Below the pieces are notes generated by a model, which saw only the letters and a program-made list of their open reading frames with translations, was not told the origin of the DNA and made no database searches. From positions 744,001 to 808,000 of the forward strand of contig NZ_CANMQS010000001.1 in assembly GCF_947500075.1 (NCBI RefSeq): a stretch of 64,000 nt of DNA. The letters are read 5' to 3'. The DNA is from an uncultured Sulfitobacter sp. GTDB taxonomy: Bacteria; Pseudomonadota; Alphaproteobacteria; Rhodobacterales; Rhodobacteraceae. This document shows, in pieces, positions 19,510 through 28,601 of the stretch (the first letter of the stretch is position 1; each line of letters starts with the position of its first letter). The translations under genes were made by a program, and so were the position numbers.

Positions 19510-21008
19510 GGGGCGATCAGATGGTAGCGCGCAAGAAAGTCGCCGTCATCGGCGGTGGTGTCAGCGGCCTGGCAGCGGCCAAGGTGTTTGACGAAAAGGG
19601 CCATCGCGTTTGCGGGTTTGAGCGCAGCCATGATTTTGGCGGCGTCTGGGAGCTGTCGCGCTCCTACCCCGATGTGCAGACCCAGTCGCCCAAGGATCTG
19701 TATTGCTACACCGATCATCCGATGCCGGATGACTATCCTGAGTGGCCCAAGGGGCCGCAGGTTCATGCCTATCTTCATTCCTATGCTGAAAAGCACAGAC
19801 TTGCCCGGCTGTTTCGGCTGAACACAAGCGTCAAAACGATGGAACGCCGCGCGGATGGCGCCCCCGGATGGACCCTGACACTGGAAGCAGGTGACATGAC
19901 CTGGACGGAGGATTTCGATTTCGTCTCAATCTGCACGGGCCAGTTTTCCGAGAAGAACATCATCACCCACCCCGGTCAGGACGCATTTATCGAACGCGGT
20001 GGCAAAGTCCTTCATTCATCCGAATACACCGATCCATCGATTTGTGCCGGCAAGGATGTTGTTGTGCTGGGTGGCTCCAAATCCGCAACAGACATCGCAG
20101 TCAACGCCGTGAAGAACGGCGCAAAGTCGGTCAAACTGGTCTATCTGGAAAACGTCTGGCGGGTGCCGTACTTCGTCGGCGGGATCAACTTCAAGCGCCT
20201 GCTCTACATGCGCGCGCAGGAACAGCAGTTCAATCAATGGGGCAAGAACCCGTTACAACGCATGATCGCCGCAGCCCTCAAACCATTGGTCTGGGCGAAT
20301 TTCCGGGGGCTGGAAACCCTGCTCAAAACGCAGCTCAAACTGAAAAAACACGGCATGGTGCCCAAGACCCCGATCGAGAAAGAGGTCTCATGCTCTGTCC
20401 CCATCGTGACGCCGGGGCTGATCGAGTGTCTGGACAAGGGCCAGATCACCCCGGTGATTGGCACCTTCGACAGCTACACGGACGCGGGGCTGAAACTCTC
20501 GACCGGGGAGGTTGTGCCCTGCGATGTGGCCATCCTCGCGGTGGGCTGGAAACTTGGCGTGCCCTATCTGCCGCAGGCCTATCAGGACAAGCTGATAGAA
20601 AGCGACGGTCAATACCGCGTCTACCGGCTGGCCGTGAACCCTGATCTGCCGGACATGGGTTTCGTTGGTTTCAACTCCAGCTTCTGCACGGTGCTCTCGG
20701 CTGAGATGATCGCCAATTGGCTGGTGCGCTATGCCGACGGGCAGCTCAAGCACCAGCCGACAGCGGCAGAGATGAACGCAAACATCAATATGATGCTGAA
20801 CTGGAAGCGCACAGAACGCCCGGCGGCCCAAATCTATGGCGGCCTGTGTTCGGCACCATTCCACTTCAAGCATTTCGACGAACTGCTGAGCGACATGGGC
20901 GCGTCAAAAAGGAAACGGACAAATCCGTTGGCTGAGCAGTTCTCCTATCCGAATGCTGCTGCATATGGGTCGTTCCTTGCATCCACACCGCAGTATCAGG
21001 CGGGCTAG
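19506..21008 (+). CDS. Flavin-containing monooxygenase
   Basis: 500 residues. The FAD-binding Rossmann motif is VAVIGGGVSGLAAAK at the N-terminus. The NADPH-binding site is VVVLGGSKSATDIAV near residue 185. The FMO-type linker FSEKNIITHPGQDAF and a VLHSSEY strand fit class B flavoprotein monooxygenases or Baeyer-Villiger-like enzymes. It would insert one oxygen atom into a carbonyl, amine or sulfur substrate with NADPH. Translationally coupled to the cupin; nearby dehydrogenase and hydrolase genes suggest a catabolic route. Confidence 0.88.
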   Translation: MRGDQMVARKKVAVIGGGVSGLAAAKVFDEKGHRVCGFERSHDFGGVWELSRSYPDVQTQSPKDLYCYTDHPMPDDYPEWPKGPQVHAYLHSYAEKHRLARLFRLNTSVKTMERRADGAPGWTLTLEAGDMTWTEDFDFVSICTGQFSEKNIITHPGQDAFIERGGKVLHSSEYTDPSICAGKDVVVLGGSKSATDIAVNAVKNGAKSVKLVYLENVWRVPYFVGGINFKRLLYMRAQEQQFNQWGKNPLQRMIAAALKPLVWANFRGLETLLKTQLKLKKHGMVPKTPIEKEVSCSVPIVTPGLIECLDKGQITPVIGTFDSYTDAGLKLSTGEVVPCDVAILAVGWKLGVPYLPQAYQDKLIESDGQYRVYRLAVNPDLPDMGFVGFNSSFCTVLSAEMIANWLVRYADGQLKHQPTAAEMNANINMMLNWKRTERPAAQIYGGLCSAPFHFKHFDELLSDMGASKRKRTNPLAEQFSYPNAAAYGSFLASTPQYQAG

Positions 21009-21015
21009 ACGCAAG

Positions 21016-21040
21016 ACCCGCGGCCGTTCGGGTCGCGGGT
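21016..21040 (+). terminator. Possible hairpin terminator after the monooxygenase
   Basis: ACCCGCG and CGCGGGT flank an 11-base loop 7 bases after the stop codon. There is no T-run, so termination is uncertain. Confidence 0.35.
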
Positions 21041-21090
21041 GACCAACGCGCTTCGGAGGCACCTGCCCCACCCCGCACCACGCCCGCGCT

Positions 21091-22581
21091 TCAGGTTGGC
21101 GTTTCGATCCATATCGTCTTGGTTTGCAAGTATTGCTCCAGTGCCTCGGTTCCGTTGTCCCGCGCAAGGGAGCCGGATTGCTTGTAGCCACCGAAGGGCG
21201 TCTTGATGTCGCCTTCGGAAAACCCGTTCACCGAAACGGTGCCGCAGGGCAAAGACCGCGCCATGTGCAGCGCCCGGTCGATATCCTGGGTGAAAACACT
21301 CGCGTGCAGCCCGTAATCCGTGTCACTGGCCACCGCCAGCGCTTCTTCCACACTCTGCATCGGCATGATGCCAAGCACCGGCCCAAAAATCTCTTCGCGC
21401 GCGATCTTCATATCGGGGGTGACATTCTGAAACAGCGTGGGCTGGATGAAGTATCCCGGCAGATCGCTGTCCCCGCCCATCACCATGCCGGCACCTTCGT
21501 CGATGCCGCTTTGGATATAGCGCATGACCATTTCCTTGTGATCCTTGGTGATCATCGAGCCGATGTCCGTTGCGGGATCGAGCGGGTCGCCCAGCTTGAA
21601 GGCTTTGACCCGTTCGCAGATCCGCCCGGTAAATTCCTCAACCAGCGGCGCTGCAATCAACTGCCGCATGTTGGCCGAACAGTTCTGCCCGCCGTTCCAG
21701 AACGCCGACATGGCGGCATGTTCGATCAGGTCATCGGTCAGCCGCGCATCATCCAGAACAATAAACGGGCTCTTGCCGCCCATTTCCAGCCCCACACCTT
21801 TCAGATTGCTGTCCCCGGAATAGCGCATGAACATCCGGCCAACCTCGGTCGAGCCCGTAAAGGACACGGTGTCGATGTCGTTGTGCAGGCCAATCGCCTT
21901 GCCTGCCGTCTCACCAAAGCCCGGCACGATGTTGATCACACCCGCAGGCACCCCCGCTTCCTGCATCAGTTCCGCTAGCCGGATCGTGGTCAGGGGCGTT
22001 TGTTCCGCCGGTTTGATCACCGCCGAACACCCCACCGCAAGCGAGGGCGCGATTTTCCAGGCGGCCATGACCAGCGGGAAGTTCCACGGCAGCACGGCAC
22101 CGGCAACACCTGCCGGTTCCTTGGTGATCAACGCCATTGTGCCGGGTCCGGTCGGGGCAATCTTGCCGAACGTCTTGTCCGCCAATTCGGCATACCATTG
22201 GAAGAACTTCGGAACCTCGCACCCGATCTCTTCCATGCAGTCGTTGATCGTCTTGCCGGTATCGAGGCTTTCCAGCACCGCCAGCTCATGGGTGTGCTCC
22301 CGCACCAGTTGTGCGACTTTCAGCAAGACCTCCTTGCGCTCCTCGGGTTCGGCCCGTGACCAGGTCCCTTCATTGAAAACACGCCGCGCGGCTGTCACGG
22401 CACGGTCCACATCCGCCGCTTTACAATGGGCGACCTCGGCCAGAACCTCACCGGTTGCCGGATTGACGGTCTCAAACGTCGCCCCATCCGCCGCGTCACA
22501 GAATGCGCCGTCGATATAGGCCTGACCGCCCGGTTTCAGTGTTCTGGCAAGGGCCTGATACTCGGCATGCGAAAGCGTCAT
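21091..22581 (-). CDS. NAD(P)-dependent aldehyde dehydrogenase
   Basis: 496 residues from the ATG preceded by GGAGACCAAA. The general base Glu is in GLEMGGKSP and the catalytic Cys in NGGQNCSANMR. The cofactor-binding motif is VSFTGSTEVGR. The sequence resembles the gamma-glutamyl-gamma-aminobutyraldehyde/betaine-aldehyde group (PuuC-like), but substrate cannot be fixed by eye. It oxidises an aldehyde to the acid in the cytoplasm. Only 16 bases separate it from the epoxide hydrolase upstream, so they form an operon. Confidence 0.92.
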   Translation of the reverse strand: MTLSHAEYQALARTLKPGGQAYIDGAFCDAADGATFETVNPATGEVLAEVAHCKAADVDRAVTAARRVFNEGTWSRAEPEERKEVLLKVAQLVREHTHELAVLESLDTGKTINDCMEEIGCEVPKFFQWYAELADKTFGKIAPTGPGTMALITKEPAGVAGAVLPWNFPLVMAAWKIAPSLAVGCSAVIKPAEQTPLTTIRLAELMQEAGVPAGVINIVPGFGETAGKAIGLHNDIDTVSFTGSTEVGRMFMRYSGDSNLKGVGLEMGGKSPFIVLDDARLTDDLIEHAAMSAFWNGGQNCSANMRQLIAAPLVEEFTGRICERVKAFKLGDPLDPATDIGSMITKDHKEMVMRYIQSGIDEGAGMVMGGDSDLPGYFIQPTLFQNVTPDMKIAREEIFGPVLGIMPMQSVEEALAVASDTDYGLHASVFTQDIDRALHMARSLPCGTVSVNGFSEGDIKTPFGGYKQSGSLARDNGTEALEQYLQTKTIWIETPT

Positions 22582-22597
22582 TTTGGTCTCCGTTGAA

Positions 22598-23788
22598 TTA
22601 GGTGCGCAGGCTGCGTGCGAATGCGCGAATGTCATTCAAGAGCATCTCGGGCTCTTCCATCGCGGCGAAGTGACCGCCGCGCGGCATCTCTGTCCAATGG
22701 GTGATGTTGTAGATGCGGTCGGCGTAGGATCTGGGCGGCCAGCGCAGCATTTCCGCCGGGAAAACGGCGCAGCCGGTGGGCACTTCCACACGTTTGCCTT
22801 CGGGCGACAACACGCGCCCGCCCTCCTCGCGCCGCCCATAGTAAATCCACGACGCAGAATTGAAGGTCCGCGTCACGATGTAGATCATGATATTGGTCAG
22901 CAGCTCATCCTTGCTATGCGCATCCTCAATCCGCCCGGTGGGCACATCGGACCAGTCGTGGAACTTCTCCACCAGCCATGCCGCGATCCCCACGGGGCTG
23001 TCCATCATCGCGTAGCTCAGCGTTTGGGGCCGGGTGGCCTGCTGCGTGCGATAGCCGTTCTGCATGACCTGATCCGCGTCGAACTGCGCAGCCCAGGCGA
23101 CTTCCTCGGGTGTCTGCGGACCATCGGGATGGCGCATGGTAAGAACATTGATGTGAATGGCCGCACAGGCGGGTGCGTGCTCAAAGCCCAGCCAGGAACA
23201 GATCGCCCCGCCCCAGTCGCCGCCCTGCGCCAGATAGCTGTCAAAGCCCAGCGTCTGCGTCATCAGCGCGTTCAGAACACCGGCCATCTTGCGCGGTCCA
23301 TAGGGCCGCGGGGGACGCCCGGAAAAACCGAAACCCGGCAAGGACGGCGCGATCACGGTGAACGCATCCTCTTCCTTGCCGCCAAAACGCTCTGGATGGG
23401 CGAGTGGCTCAATCAGATTCAGGAATTCCGCGACAGAACCGGGCCAGCCGTGGCTGATCATCAGCGGCATGGGGTTCGGGCCGCTGCCGACCTCTTGGAT
23501 AAAGTGCATGTCGATGCCATCGACCTGCGCGCGAAACTGCGGAAAGGCATTCAGCCGCGCCTCTTGCGCGCGCCAGTCAAAGCCGTCGACCCAATAGGCG
23601 CACAGCTCTTTCATGTAGTCGAGGTTCGCCCCGTAGTCCCAGCCCCCATCATCCGGCATCTCATGCCAGGGAAAGGCGGCGACACGGGTGCGGATGTCTT
23701 CCAGCAGCGCATCGGGAACATGGTGGGTGAAGGTGCGCACGGTTTGATTTTGGTCCGTTCGGTCCTTCAAGATTGGATTTCCCGACAT
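22598..23788 (-). CDS. Epoxide hydrolase (EHN-type alpha/beta hydrolase)
   Basis: 396 residues. The N-terminal 110 residues match the EHN domain (FTHHVPDALLEDIRTRVAAFPW). The oxyanion motif is HGWPGS and the nucleophile Asp is in AQGGDWGGAI, with the late His in MPRGGHFAAMEEPE. Such enzymes open epoxides to diols through an alkyl-enzyme ester. It is first in an operon with the aldehyde dehydrogenase. The gene starts 112 bases from the MocR stop. Confidence 0.92.
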   Translation of the reverse strand: MSGNPILKDRTDQNQTVRTFTHHVPDALLEDIRTRVAAFPWHEMPDDGGWDYGANLDYMKELCAYWVDGFDWRAQEARLNAFPQFRAQVDGIDMHFIQEVGSGPNPMPLMISHGWPGSVAEFLNLIEPLAHPERFGGKEEDAFTVIAPSLPGFGFSGRPPRPYGPRKMAGVLNALMTQTLGFDSYLAQGGDWGGAICSWLGFEHAPACAAIHINVLTMRHPDGPQTPEEVAWAAQFDADQVMQNGYRTQQATRPQTLSYAMMDSPVGIAAWLVEKFHDWSDVPTGRIEDAHSKDELLTNIMIYIVTRTFNSASWIYYGRREEGGRVLSPEGKRVEVPTGCAVFPAEMLRWPPRSYADRIYNITHWTEMPRGGHFAAMEEPEMLLNDIRAFARSLRT

Positions 23789-23900
23789 GTCATGCCTTGC
23801 GTATTGTTGCTTCCTTGCAGTGCTGACACGCTACCTGAAGTGGCCAAGCCCGGACGAGAGACAGGTCTGGCAATTCGAAGGGACAGATGCCGCAACCGCG

Positions 23901-25364
23901 TCACAGCAGCGCTTTCACTTCTTCTGCGATGACCCGAACGCCTGCTTCCAGCTTTGACACCGGAACATAGGCAAACCCCAATCGGAAACTGCGTTTGTCG
24001 TTCATGCCCAGATAGTAATCCTGCCCCCGGTCGACCAAGACCCCCTTTGCCCGCAGCCGCACCGCCAGTTCGGAGGCATCAAACCCCTCCGGTCCGGTCA
24101 GCCAGAACGATGTCCCCCCTTCGGAATCGGTCCGTTGCAACATGCCCAGGTGCCGGGTGATCGCATCATTCATCGCATGCCAGCGCTTGTCATACCGCCG
24201 TTCGATATTGCGCAGGTGGGAATCGTAATGCCCCAACTGAAAGAACAGCGCGACGATCTCCTGCACGATCGTCGGCGGATGCCGCATCATCACGCCACGC
24301 GCGATGCGCGCTTCGCGGATGATATCACGGTGCGCCACGATAAAACCAAGGCGAATACCGGGTGAGATGGTCTTTGACAGACTGCCGACATAGATCACCC
24401 GCCCCGTTTCATCCATCGACCGCATCGACGGCGATGATTTGGCGACATAGTTCATCTCCGCCTCGTAATCGTCCTCAATGATGAGGAAATCCTTCGCAAC
24501 CGCCGCCTCCAGCAGCTCTTCCCGCCGTTTCTGGCTCATGGTGACCATGGTGGGAAACTGGTGGCTGGGGGTGGTGAAGACCAACTGACAGCCTGACGGG
24601 ATGGCACTTGGGATGATGCCGTTGTCATCAATGGCAACGCCGATCAACTCGGTCCCGGCGAGACGAAAGGCATTGCGCGCCCCAAAGAAGCCCGGATCTT
24701 CGAGCGCGACAGGTTTGCCGGATTTCGCAAAGATCGTACCCAGAATATATAGTGCGTTTTGCGAGCCCAGCGTGATCAGGATTTCATCATCATCGGCATA
24801 GATGCCACGTGTGTTCAGCAGCCTCTGCCGCAATTGCTGGATCAGTTGCGGGCTGTCGCTTTCGACTGAATCACTGGCCCAGATAGGCATCTGCTTGCGC
24901 CCCAACGCCTGCCGCGTGCATTCGCGCCAGCCATCCACGGGGAACAGATCCGGGTCGATCTGGTTGTAGATGAACGGATAAGGATAGGCATTCCAGTCCA
25001 GCGGATTGACCACCGGCATCAGATTGTTCTGACCAAAGGAAACAGGGCAAGGCACAGTCCGGCGCCCCGCATCCGCGCTTGCCGATTGCGCCGCCTGCAA
25101 GGATGCTGCCTGTGGGGCCACGAAATATCCCGACCGATCCCGTGATACCAGAAGCTCCAGATCAACCAGCCGGTTGTAGGCTGCAAACACCGTGTTCCGG
25201 GACACGTCCAACTGCTCGGCCAATTCGCGGCAGGATGGCAGGGGTCTGTCGTGCGCAAGGGATTCCGACGTGATCGCGGCACTCACGACTTCGCAGATCT
25301 GATCGCGCAGGCTCAGCGGAGAATTTTCGGGCAGCTTCATGAATCTCGGGGTCACGGACGCCAT
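23901..25364 (-). CDS. MocR-type GntR/aminotransferase regulator
   Basis: 487 residues. It has an N-terminal GntR winged helix (PLPSCRELAEQLDVSRNTVFAAYNRLVD) joined to a type I aminotransferase domain with the PLP lysine in YVGSLSKTISPGIRLGF. MocR proteins use PLP plus an amino ligand to sense amines or amino acids and bind direct repeats. It diverges from the TRAP transporter genes, and such repeats are present in between, so the transporter is its likely target. The ligand may be an amine or amino acid (inference). Confidence 0.92.
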   Translation of the reverse strand: MASVTPRFMKLPENSPLSLRDQICEVVSAAITSESLAHDRPLPSCRELAEQLDVSRNTVFAAYNRLVDLELLVSRDRSGYFVAPQAASLQAAQSASADAGRRTVPCPVSFGQNNLMPVVNPLDWNAYPYPFIYNQIDPDLFPVDGWRECTRQALGRKQMPIWASDSVESDSPQLIQQLRQRLLNTRGIYADDDEILITLGSQNALYILGTIFAKSGKPVALEDPGFFGARNAFRLAGTELIGVAIDDNGIIPSAIPSGCQLVFTTPSHQFPTMVTMSQKRREELLEAAVAKDFLIIEDDYEAEMNYVAKSSPSMRSMDETGRVIYVGSLSKTISPGIRLGFIVAHRDIIREARIARGVMMRHPPTIVQEIVALFFQLGHYDSHLRNIERRYDKRWHAMNDAITRHLGMLQRTDSEGGTSFWLTGPEGFDASELAVRLRAKGVLVDRGQDYYLGMNDKRSFRLGFAYVPVSKLEAGVRVIAEEVKALL

Positions 25365-25429
25365 TTGATCTCCTTTCCGCGCAGGGGTGCAGGTTCAAAG
25401 TTTAGGTCCTTGAAGGGCTGTCTGTCAGG

Positions 25430-25467
25430 TTCAAACTGATCTGTCCCCTTCTTTCAAACTATCTGTC
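25430..25467. promoter_or_regulatory. Direct repeats, probable MocR operator
   Basis: TTCAAACTGATCTGTC and TTCAAACTATCTGTC lie 23 bases apart, start to start, i.e. about two DNA turns. They sit in the 171-base gap between the divergent MocR and TRAP genes. A third partial TTCAAAG lies near 25394. Direct repeats are the usual target of MocR regulators. Confidence 0.55.
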
Positions 25468-25535
25468 ACTTTCTTTGACCTGACCCCCGATGAAAGATGA
25501 GCCCAACCAAGAAACCATCCATGGGAGCAATACAC

Positions 25536-26576
25536 ATGAGACTGAGAACTGTTGGAAAGATGCTATGTCTGGCAAGCGCACTCGCCTTGTCAGCAGGTGC
25601 GGCCAGCGCCGAAAAAGTCCTGAAACTGGGCACCGTCGGCTTCATCGGCATGCCGATTGGCGACGCGATTGATCAGGCGCTGATCCCGACACTGGAAGAA
25701 GTGTCCGGCGGCAAGCTGAAGATCGAACCACACTACCGCCGCTCGCTGTGCAGCGAACAATCCTGCGGAGAGCAGGCCAATCAGGGGCTTCTGGCGCTCT
25801 GGACCAGTTCCACCGCGAATTTCGGCAACTTTGGCACATCACTGGCAATCTTCGATCTGCCCTACATCTTCAAGAGCATCGAGGACGCCGACCGCATCTC
25901 ATCCGAATGGTTGGCCGAGATGCAGTGCGAGATCGCAGCCGAAGAGGCAGGCCATGTCTGCCTGACGGTCTATTCCTCCGGTGGCTTCCGCCAGTTGGGC
26001 AATGCGCATGGTCCCGTTCAGGTGCCCAGCGACATGGAAGGGCTGAAATGGCGCGTGACCAAAAGCCCGATTGAATACACGCTGGTGAAAAACTGGGGTG
26101 CCGTACCGGTGCCATACGACTGGGCGCAGCTCTATCAGGGTCTGCAAACCGGCGTTGTCTCCGGTCAATACGTGGCCACCCCCTGGCAGCATGTCGCCAA
26201 ACTGCACGAAGTCGCCCCCTACTTCACCGAAATCGGCGGATCATGGTCCGGCAACCAGCTGTCCATCGACAAACGCCAGTACGACGCATTGAGCGATGAG
26301 GAAAAAGGCTGGTTGCGGACCGCGGCCAAGGCCTTTGGCGAAAAGGTGCAGGAACTGGACCGGGAGTGGGTCGAAGCCGGTGAAGCCGCGATCAAGGAGA
26401 CCGCGAAAGACTGGTATGTCCCCAATGAGGAACAGCTGGCCCTGTGGCGTGCAGGCGCGATTGACGCATGGCTGAACGCCAAGGGCACCTATGATCCCGC
26501 TGTCGCACGCCGTGTTCTGGAAGAGCAAGGCATGACAGGCTTCATTGCCCAATTGGAAGAAGCAGGCGCGCTCTAG
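25536..26576 (+). CDS. dctP: TRAP transporter substrate-binding protein (DctP)
   Basis: 346 residues from the ATG preceded by GGGAGC. The signal peptide ends at GAASAEKV. The DctP fold is supported by LTVYSSGGFRQLGN, the substrate arginine region GLKWRVTKSPIEYTLVKNWGAVPVPYDWAQLYQGLQTGVVSGQ and the length. Four cysteines (CSEQSCGE; MQCEIAAEEAGHVC) hint at periplasmic disulfides. It delivers a carboxylate- or amine-bearing ligand to the DctMQ permease. Substrate unknown; the neighbourhood suggests an amine, amino acid or a product of the nearby oxygenase route. Confidence 0.9.
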   Translation: MRLRTVGKMLCLASALALSAGAASAEKVLKLGTVGFIGMPIGDAIDQALIPTLEEVSGGKLKIEPHYRRSLCSEQSCGEQANQGLLALWTSSTANFGNFGTSLAIFDLPYIFKSIEDADRISSEWLAEMQCEIAAEEAGHVCLTVYSSGGFRQLGNAHGPVQVPSDMEGLKWRVTKSPIEYTLVKNWGAVPVPYDWAQLYQGLQTGVVSGQYVATPWQHVAKLHEVAPYFTEIGGSWSGNQLSIDKRQYDALSDEEKGWLRTAAKAFGEKVQELDREWVEAGEAAIKETAKDWYVPNEEQLALWRAGAIDAWLNAKGTYDPAVARRVLEEQGMTGFIAQLEEAGAL

Positions 26577-26599
26577 ACGTCGGACTTCCCTAAAGACAG

Positions 26600-26632
26600 G
26601 ATCAGGCGCGGGATGATGTTCCGCGCCTGATC
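26600..26632 (+). terminator. Intra-operon hairpin after dctP
   Basis: GATCAGGCGCGG, a 9-base loop and its exact complement form a 12-base stem followed by GTAAAAAG. The T-run is missing, so it more likely causes partial termination or protects dctP mRNA from 3' decay, giving more binding protein than permease. Confidence 0.65.
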
Positions 26633-26674
26633 GTAAAAAGACCAGATTTACATATTGGAATGGGGTTCATCTGA

Positions 26675-27964
26675 ATGGAAAGCGTCGCGCTCCTGATCGT
26701 GCTGGTCATCCTGATCATGCTCGGCGCACCGGTTGGTTTCACGATGATCCTGATCCCGGTGATCTATATCCTGATCACCGATGCCGCCCCGATGATCCTG
26801 ATCCCCAGCCAGATGTTCAGCGCCATCGACTCGGTGCCCCTGACCGCCATCCCGTTCTTCATGCTGACGGGCGAGCTGATGACATCCGCCACCATCACCG
26901 ACCGGCTGGTAGACCTCAGCCAGCGGATCATCGGACGGATGCGCGGCTCCATGGCGCAGGCCAATGTGCTGGTCAGCATGTTCTTTGCCGGGATGAACGG
27001 GTCCGTCGTGGCCGACACGGCAACGGTCGGGTCACTGCTGGTGCCGGGTATGAAAAAGGCCGGTTACCCACCCGAATTCGCCGCCGCCATCACCGCTGTC
27101 AGCTCCACCATTGGCGGCATCATCCCACCGTCGATCATGATGATTGTCCTGGCCAACGCAGGCGGCATTTCCGTGGGTGCCTTGTTTGCGGGCGGCATCA
27201 TCCCCGGCATGATGATCGGCGGCCTGTTGATGGTGATCAACTACATCATTGCCCGGCGCAACAACTTTGAGCGCAGCGATGAACCCTTCAGCCTCAAAGG
27301 CATCGCCGTTGCCGGATACAAATCCTCCTTCGCCCTTCTCATCCCCGCTGTGCTGGTGGGGTCGGTCGTCTTTGGCATTGCTGGCGTGGTCGAAGCAGGC
27401 GCGTTGACCGCGACCATCGCGCTTTTTGTCGGCCTCTTCGTTTACCGCACAATCACCTGGGACAATTGCCAAAGCGCCTTTGTCCGCGCCTTCCGCAACT
27501 CCGCCATGGTGTTCATCATCATCGCAGCCTCCGGTCCGTTCAGCTGGCTTCTGACCTCGCTTGGCGCCATTGGCCAGCTGGAGGAATGGCTGCTCAGCTA
27601 TACCTACAACCCGCTGGTCTTCGCACTGGTGCTGGTGCTGTTCATCTGCCTTCTGGGCATGGTGATGGATTCAGCGGCCAATATCATCGTCGTCGGCCCC
27701 GTGCTGGTCGATGTCATGGTCAAGGCGGGATACGCCGACGTGCAGGCCGCGTTGGTGGTCGTCGTGGGTTTCCTGATCGGATCGGTCACCCCACCTGTCG
27801 GTGTCGCCTTTTTCACCGCCGGCGCCATCGCCGAAGTCAGGCTTGAGAAAGTCGCCATCGCCATGCTGCCCTACCTCGCGGCACTTTTTGTGCTGCTCTT
27901 CGTGCTGATCGTGGTGCCCGAATTCACCATGTTCCTGCCGCGGGCCTTGGGCTTTGCCAGTTAA
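26675..27964 (+). CDS. dctM: TRAP transporter large permease (DctM)
   Basis: 429 residues, the usual length for DctM. Around 12 hydrophobic helices are visible, with conserved stretches MNGSVVADTATVGSLLVPGMKKAGYPPEFAAAITAVSS and GMVMDSAANIIVVGPVLVDVMVKAG, typical of the DctM/SiaM subunit. It uses the sodium or proton gradient to import the solute bound by DctP. It lies between dctP and dctQ; the P-M-Q order with the large subunit before the small is less common than P-Q-M. Confidence 0.93.
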   Translation: MESVALLIVLVILIMLGAPVGFTMILIPVIYILITDAAPMILIPSQMFSAIDSVPLTAIPFFMLTGELMTSATITDRLVDLSQRIIGRMRGSMAQANVLVSMFFAGMNGSVVADTATVGSLLVPGMKKAGYPPEFAAAITAVSSTIGGIIPPSIMMIVLANAGGISVGALFAGGIIPGMMIGGLLMVINYIIARRNNFERSDEPFSLKGIAVAGYKSSFALLIPAVLVGSVVFGIAGVVEAGALTATIALFVGLFVYRTITWDNCQSAFVRAFRNSAMVFIIIAASGPFSWLLTSLGAIGQLEEWLLSYTYNPLVFALVLVLFICLLGMVMDSAANIIVVGPVLVDVMVKAGYADVQAALVVVVGFLIGSVTPPVGVAFFTAGAIAEVRLEKVAIAMLPYLAALFVLLFVLIVVPEFTMFLPRALGFAS

Positions 27965-27976
27965 GGGGACCAAGAC

Positions 27977-28531
27977 ATGATCGCTGCAATCAAATTCATC
28001 GACCGCGCCGTCAAGAAAACCCTGACCGCGTTTTGCGGTGTGTTCCTTTTGGCCATGGTTGCCTTCACCGTCTATTCGGTGGTCATGCGCTATGTCTTCA
28101 AGAACCCGCCCATCTGGGGCGATCTGCTGACCGTGCTCAGCAACATCTGGCTGGTCTTCTTTGCGCTGGCCCTGACGGTGCGGGACAAGGACCACATCGC
28201 GCTTGACCTGATCTATACAAAACTGCCGAAGAAGGCCGCCTTCGTTGTGCAACAATTCTGGACAGCGGTGATCTTCTGCCTGGGGATCGTGATGATCATC
28301 TGGGGAATTGAGGCCGTCACCACCATGGGCGGCAAGTACTGGGAGATGTGGTATTTCGCCTGGGAAGACGGCGGCATCGTGTTCAAACCCAACTACATGC
28401 CAAAGAAATACGCCATCGCCATTGTGCCGATCTCAGGATTTCTCGTCTGCGTGGCGGCGGTGGCTTCGATTATTGAGGACAGTCTGCGCTTGAAAGCAGG
28501 CACCTACGCAGCATCGAAGGAACTGGAGTAA
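27977..28531 (+). CDS. dctQ: TRAP transporter small permease (DctQ)
   Basis: 184 residues with four hydrophobic helices. The motif VVMRYVFKNPPIWGDLLTVLSNIWLVFFALALTVRDKDHIALDLI is characteristic of DctQ subunits, which clamp DctM in the membrane. GGGG and GGGACC precede the ATG, 12 bases after the dctM stop, so it is the last gene of the operon. Confidence 0.9.
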   Translation: MIAAIKFIDRAVKKTLTAFCGVFLLAMVAFTVYSVVMRYVFKNPPIWGDLLTVLSNIWLVFFALALTVRDKDHIALDLIYTKLPKKAAFVVQQFWTAVIFCLGIVMIIWGIEAVTTMGGKYWEMWYFAWEDGGIVFKPNYMPKKYAIAIVPISGFLVCVAAVASIIEDSLRLKAGTYAASKELE

Positions 28532-28601
28532 CCCCGAAAGGGACATGTTGCATGGCAGCGGCGGGCGGGGACGAACCTGCCCAACCGGGCCCACCGCAAG
28601 C

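Noticed and set aside
22583-23932. 449-residue plus-strand ORF over the epoxide hydrolase
   Set aside because: The epoxide hydrolase on the other strand has a complete catalytic set, and this ORF only mirrors its codon bias.
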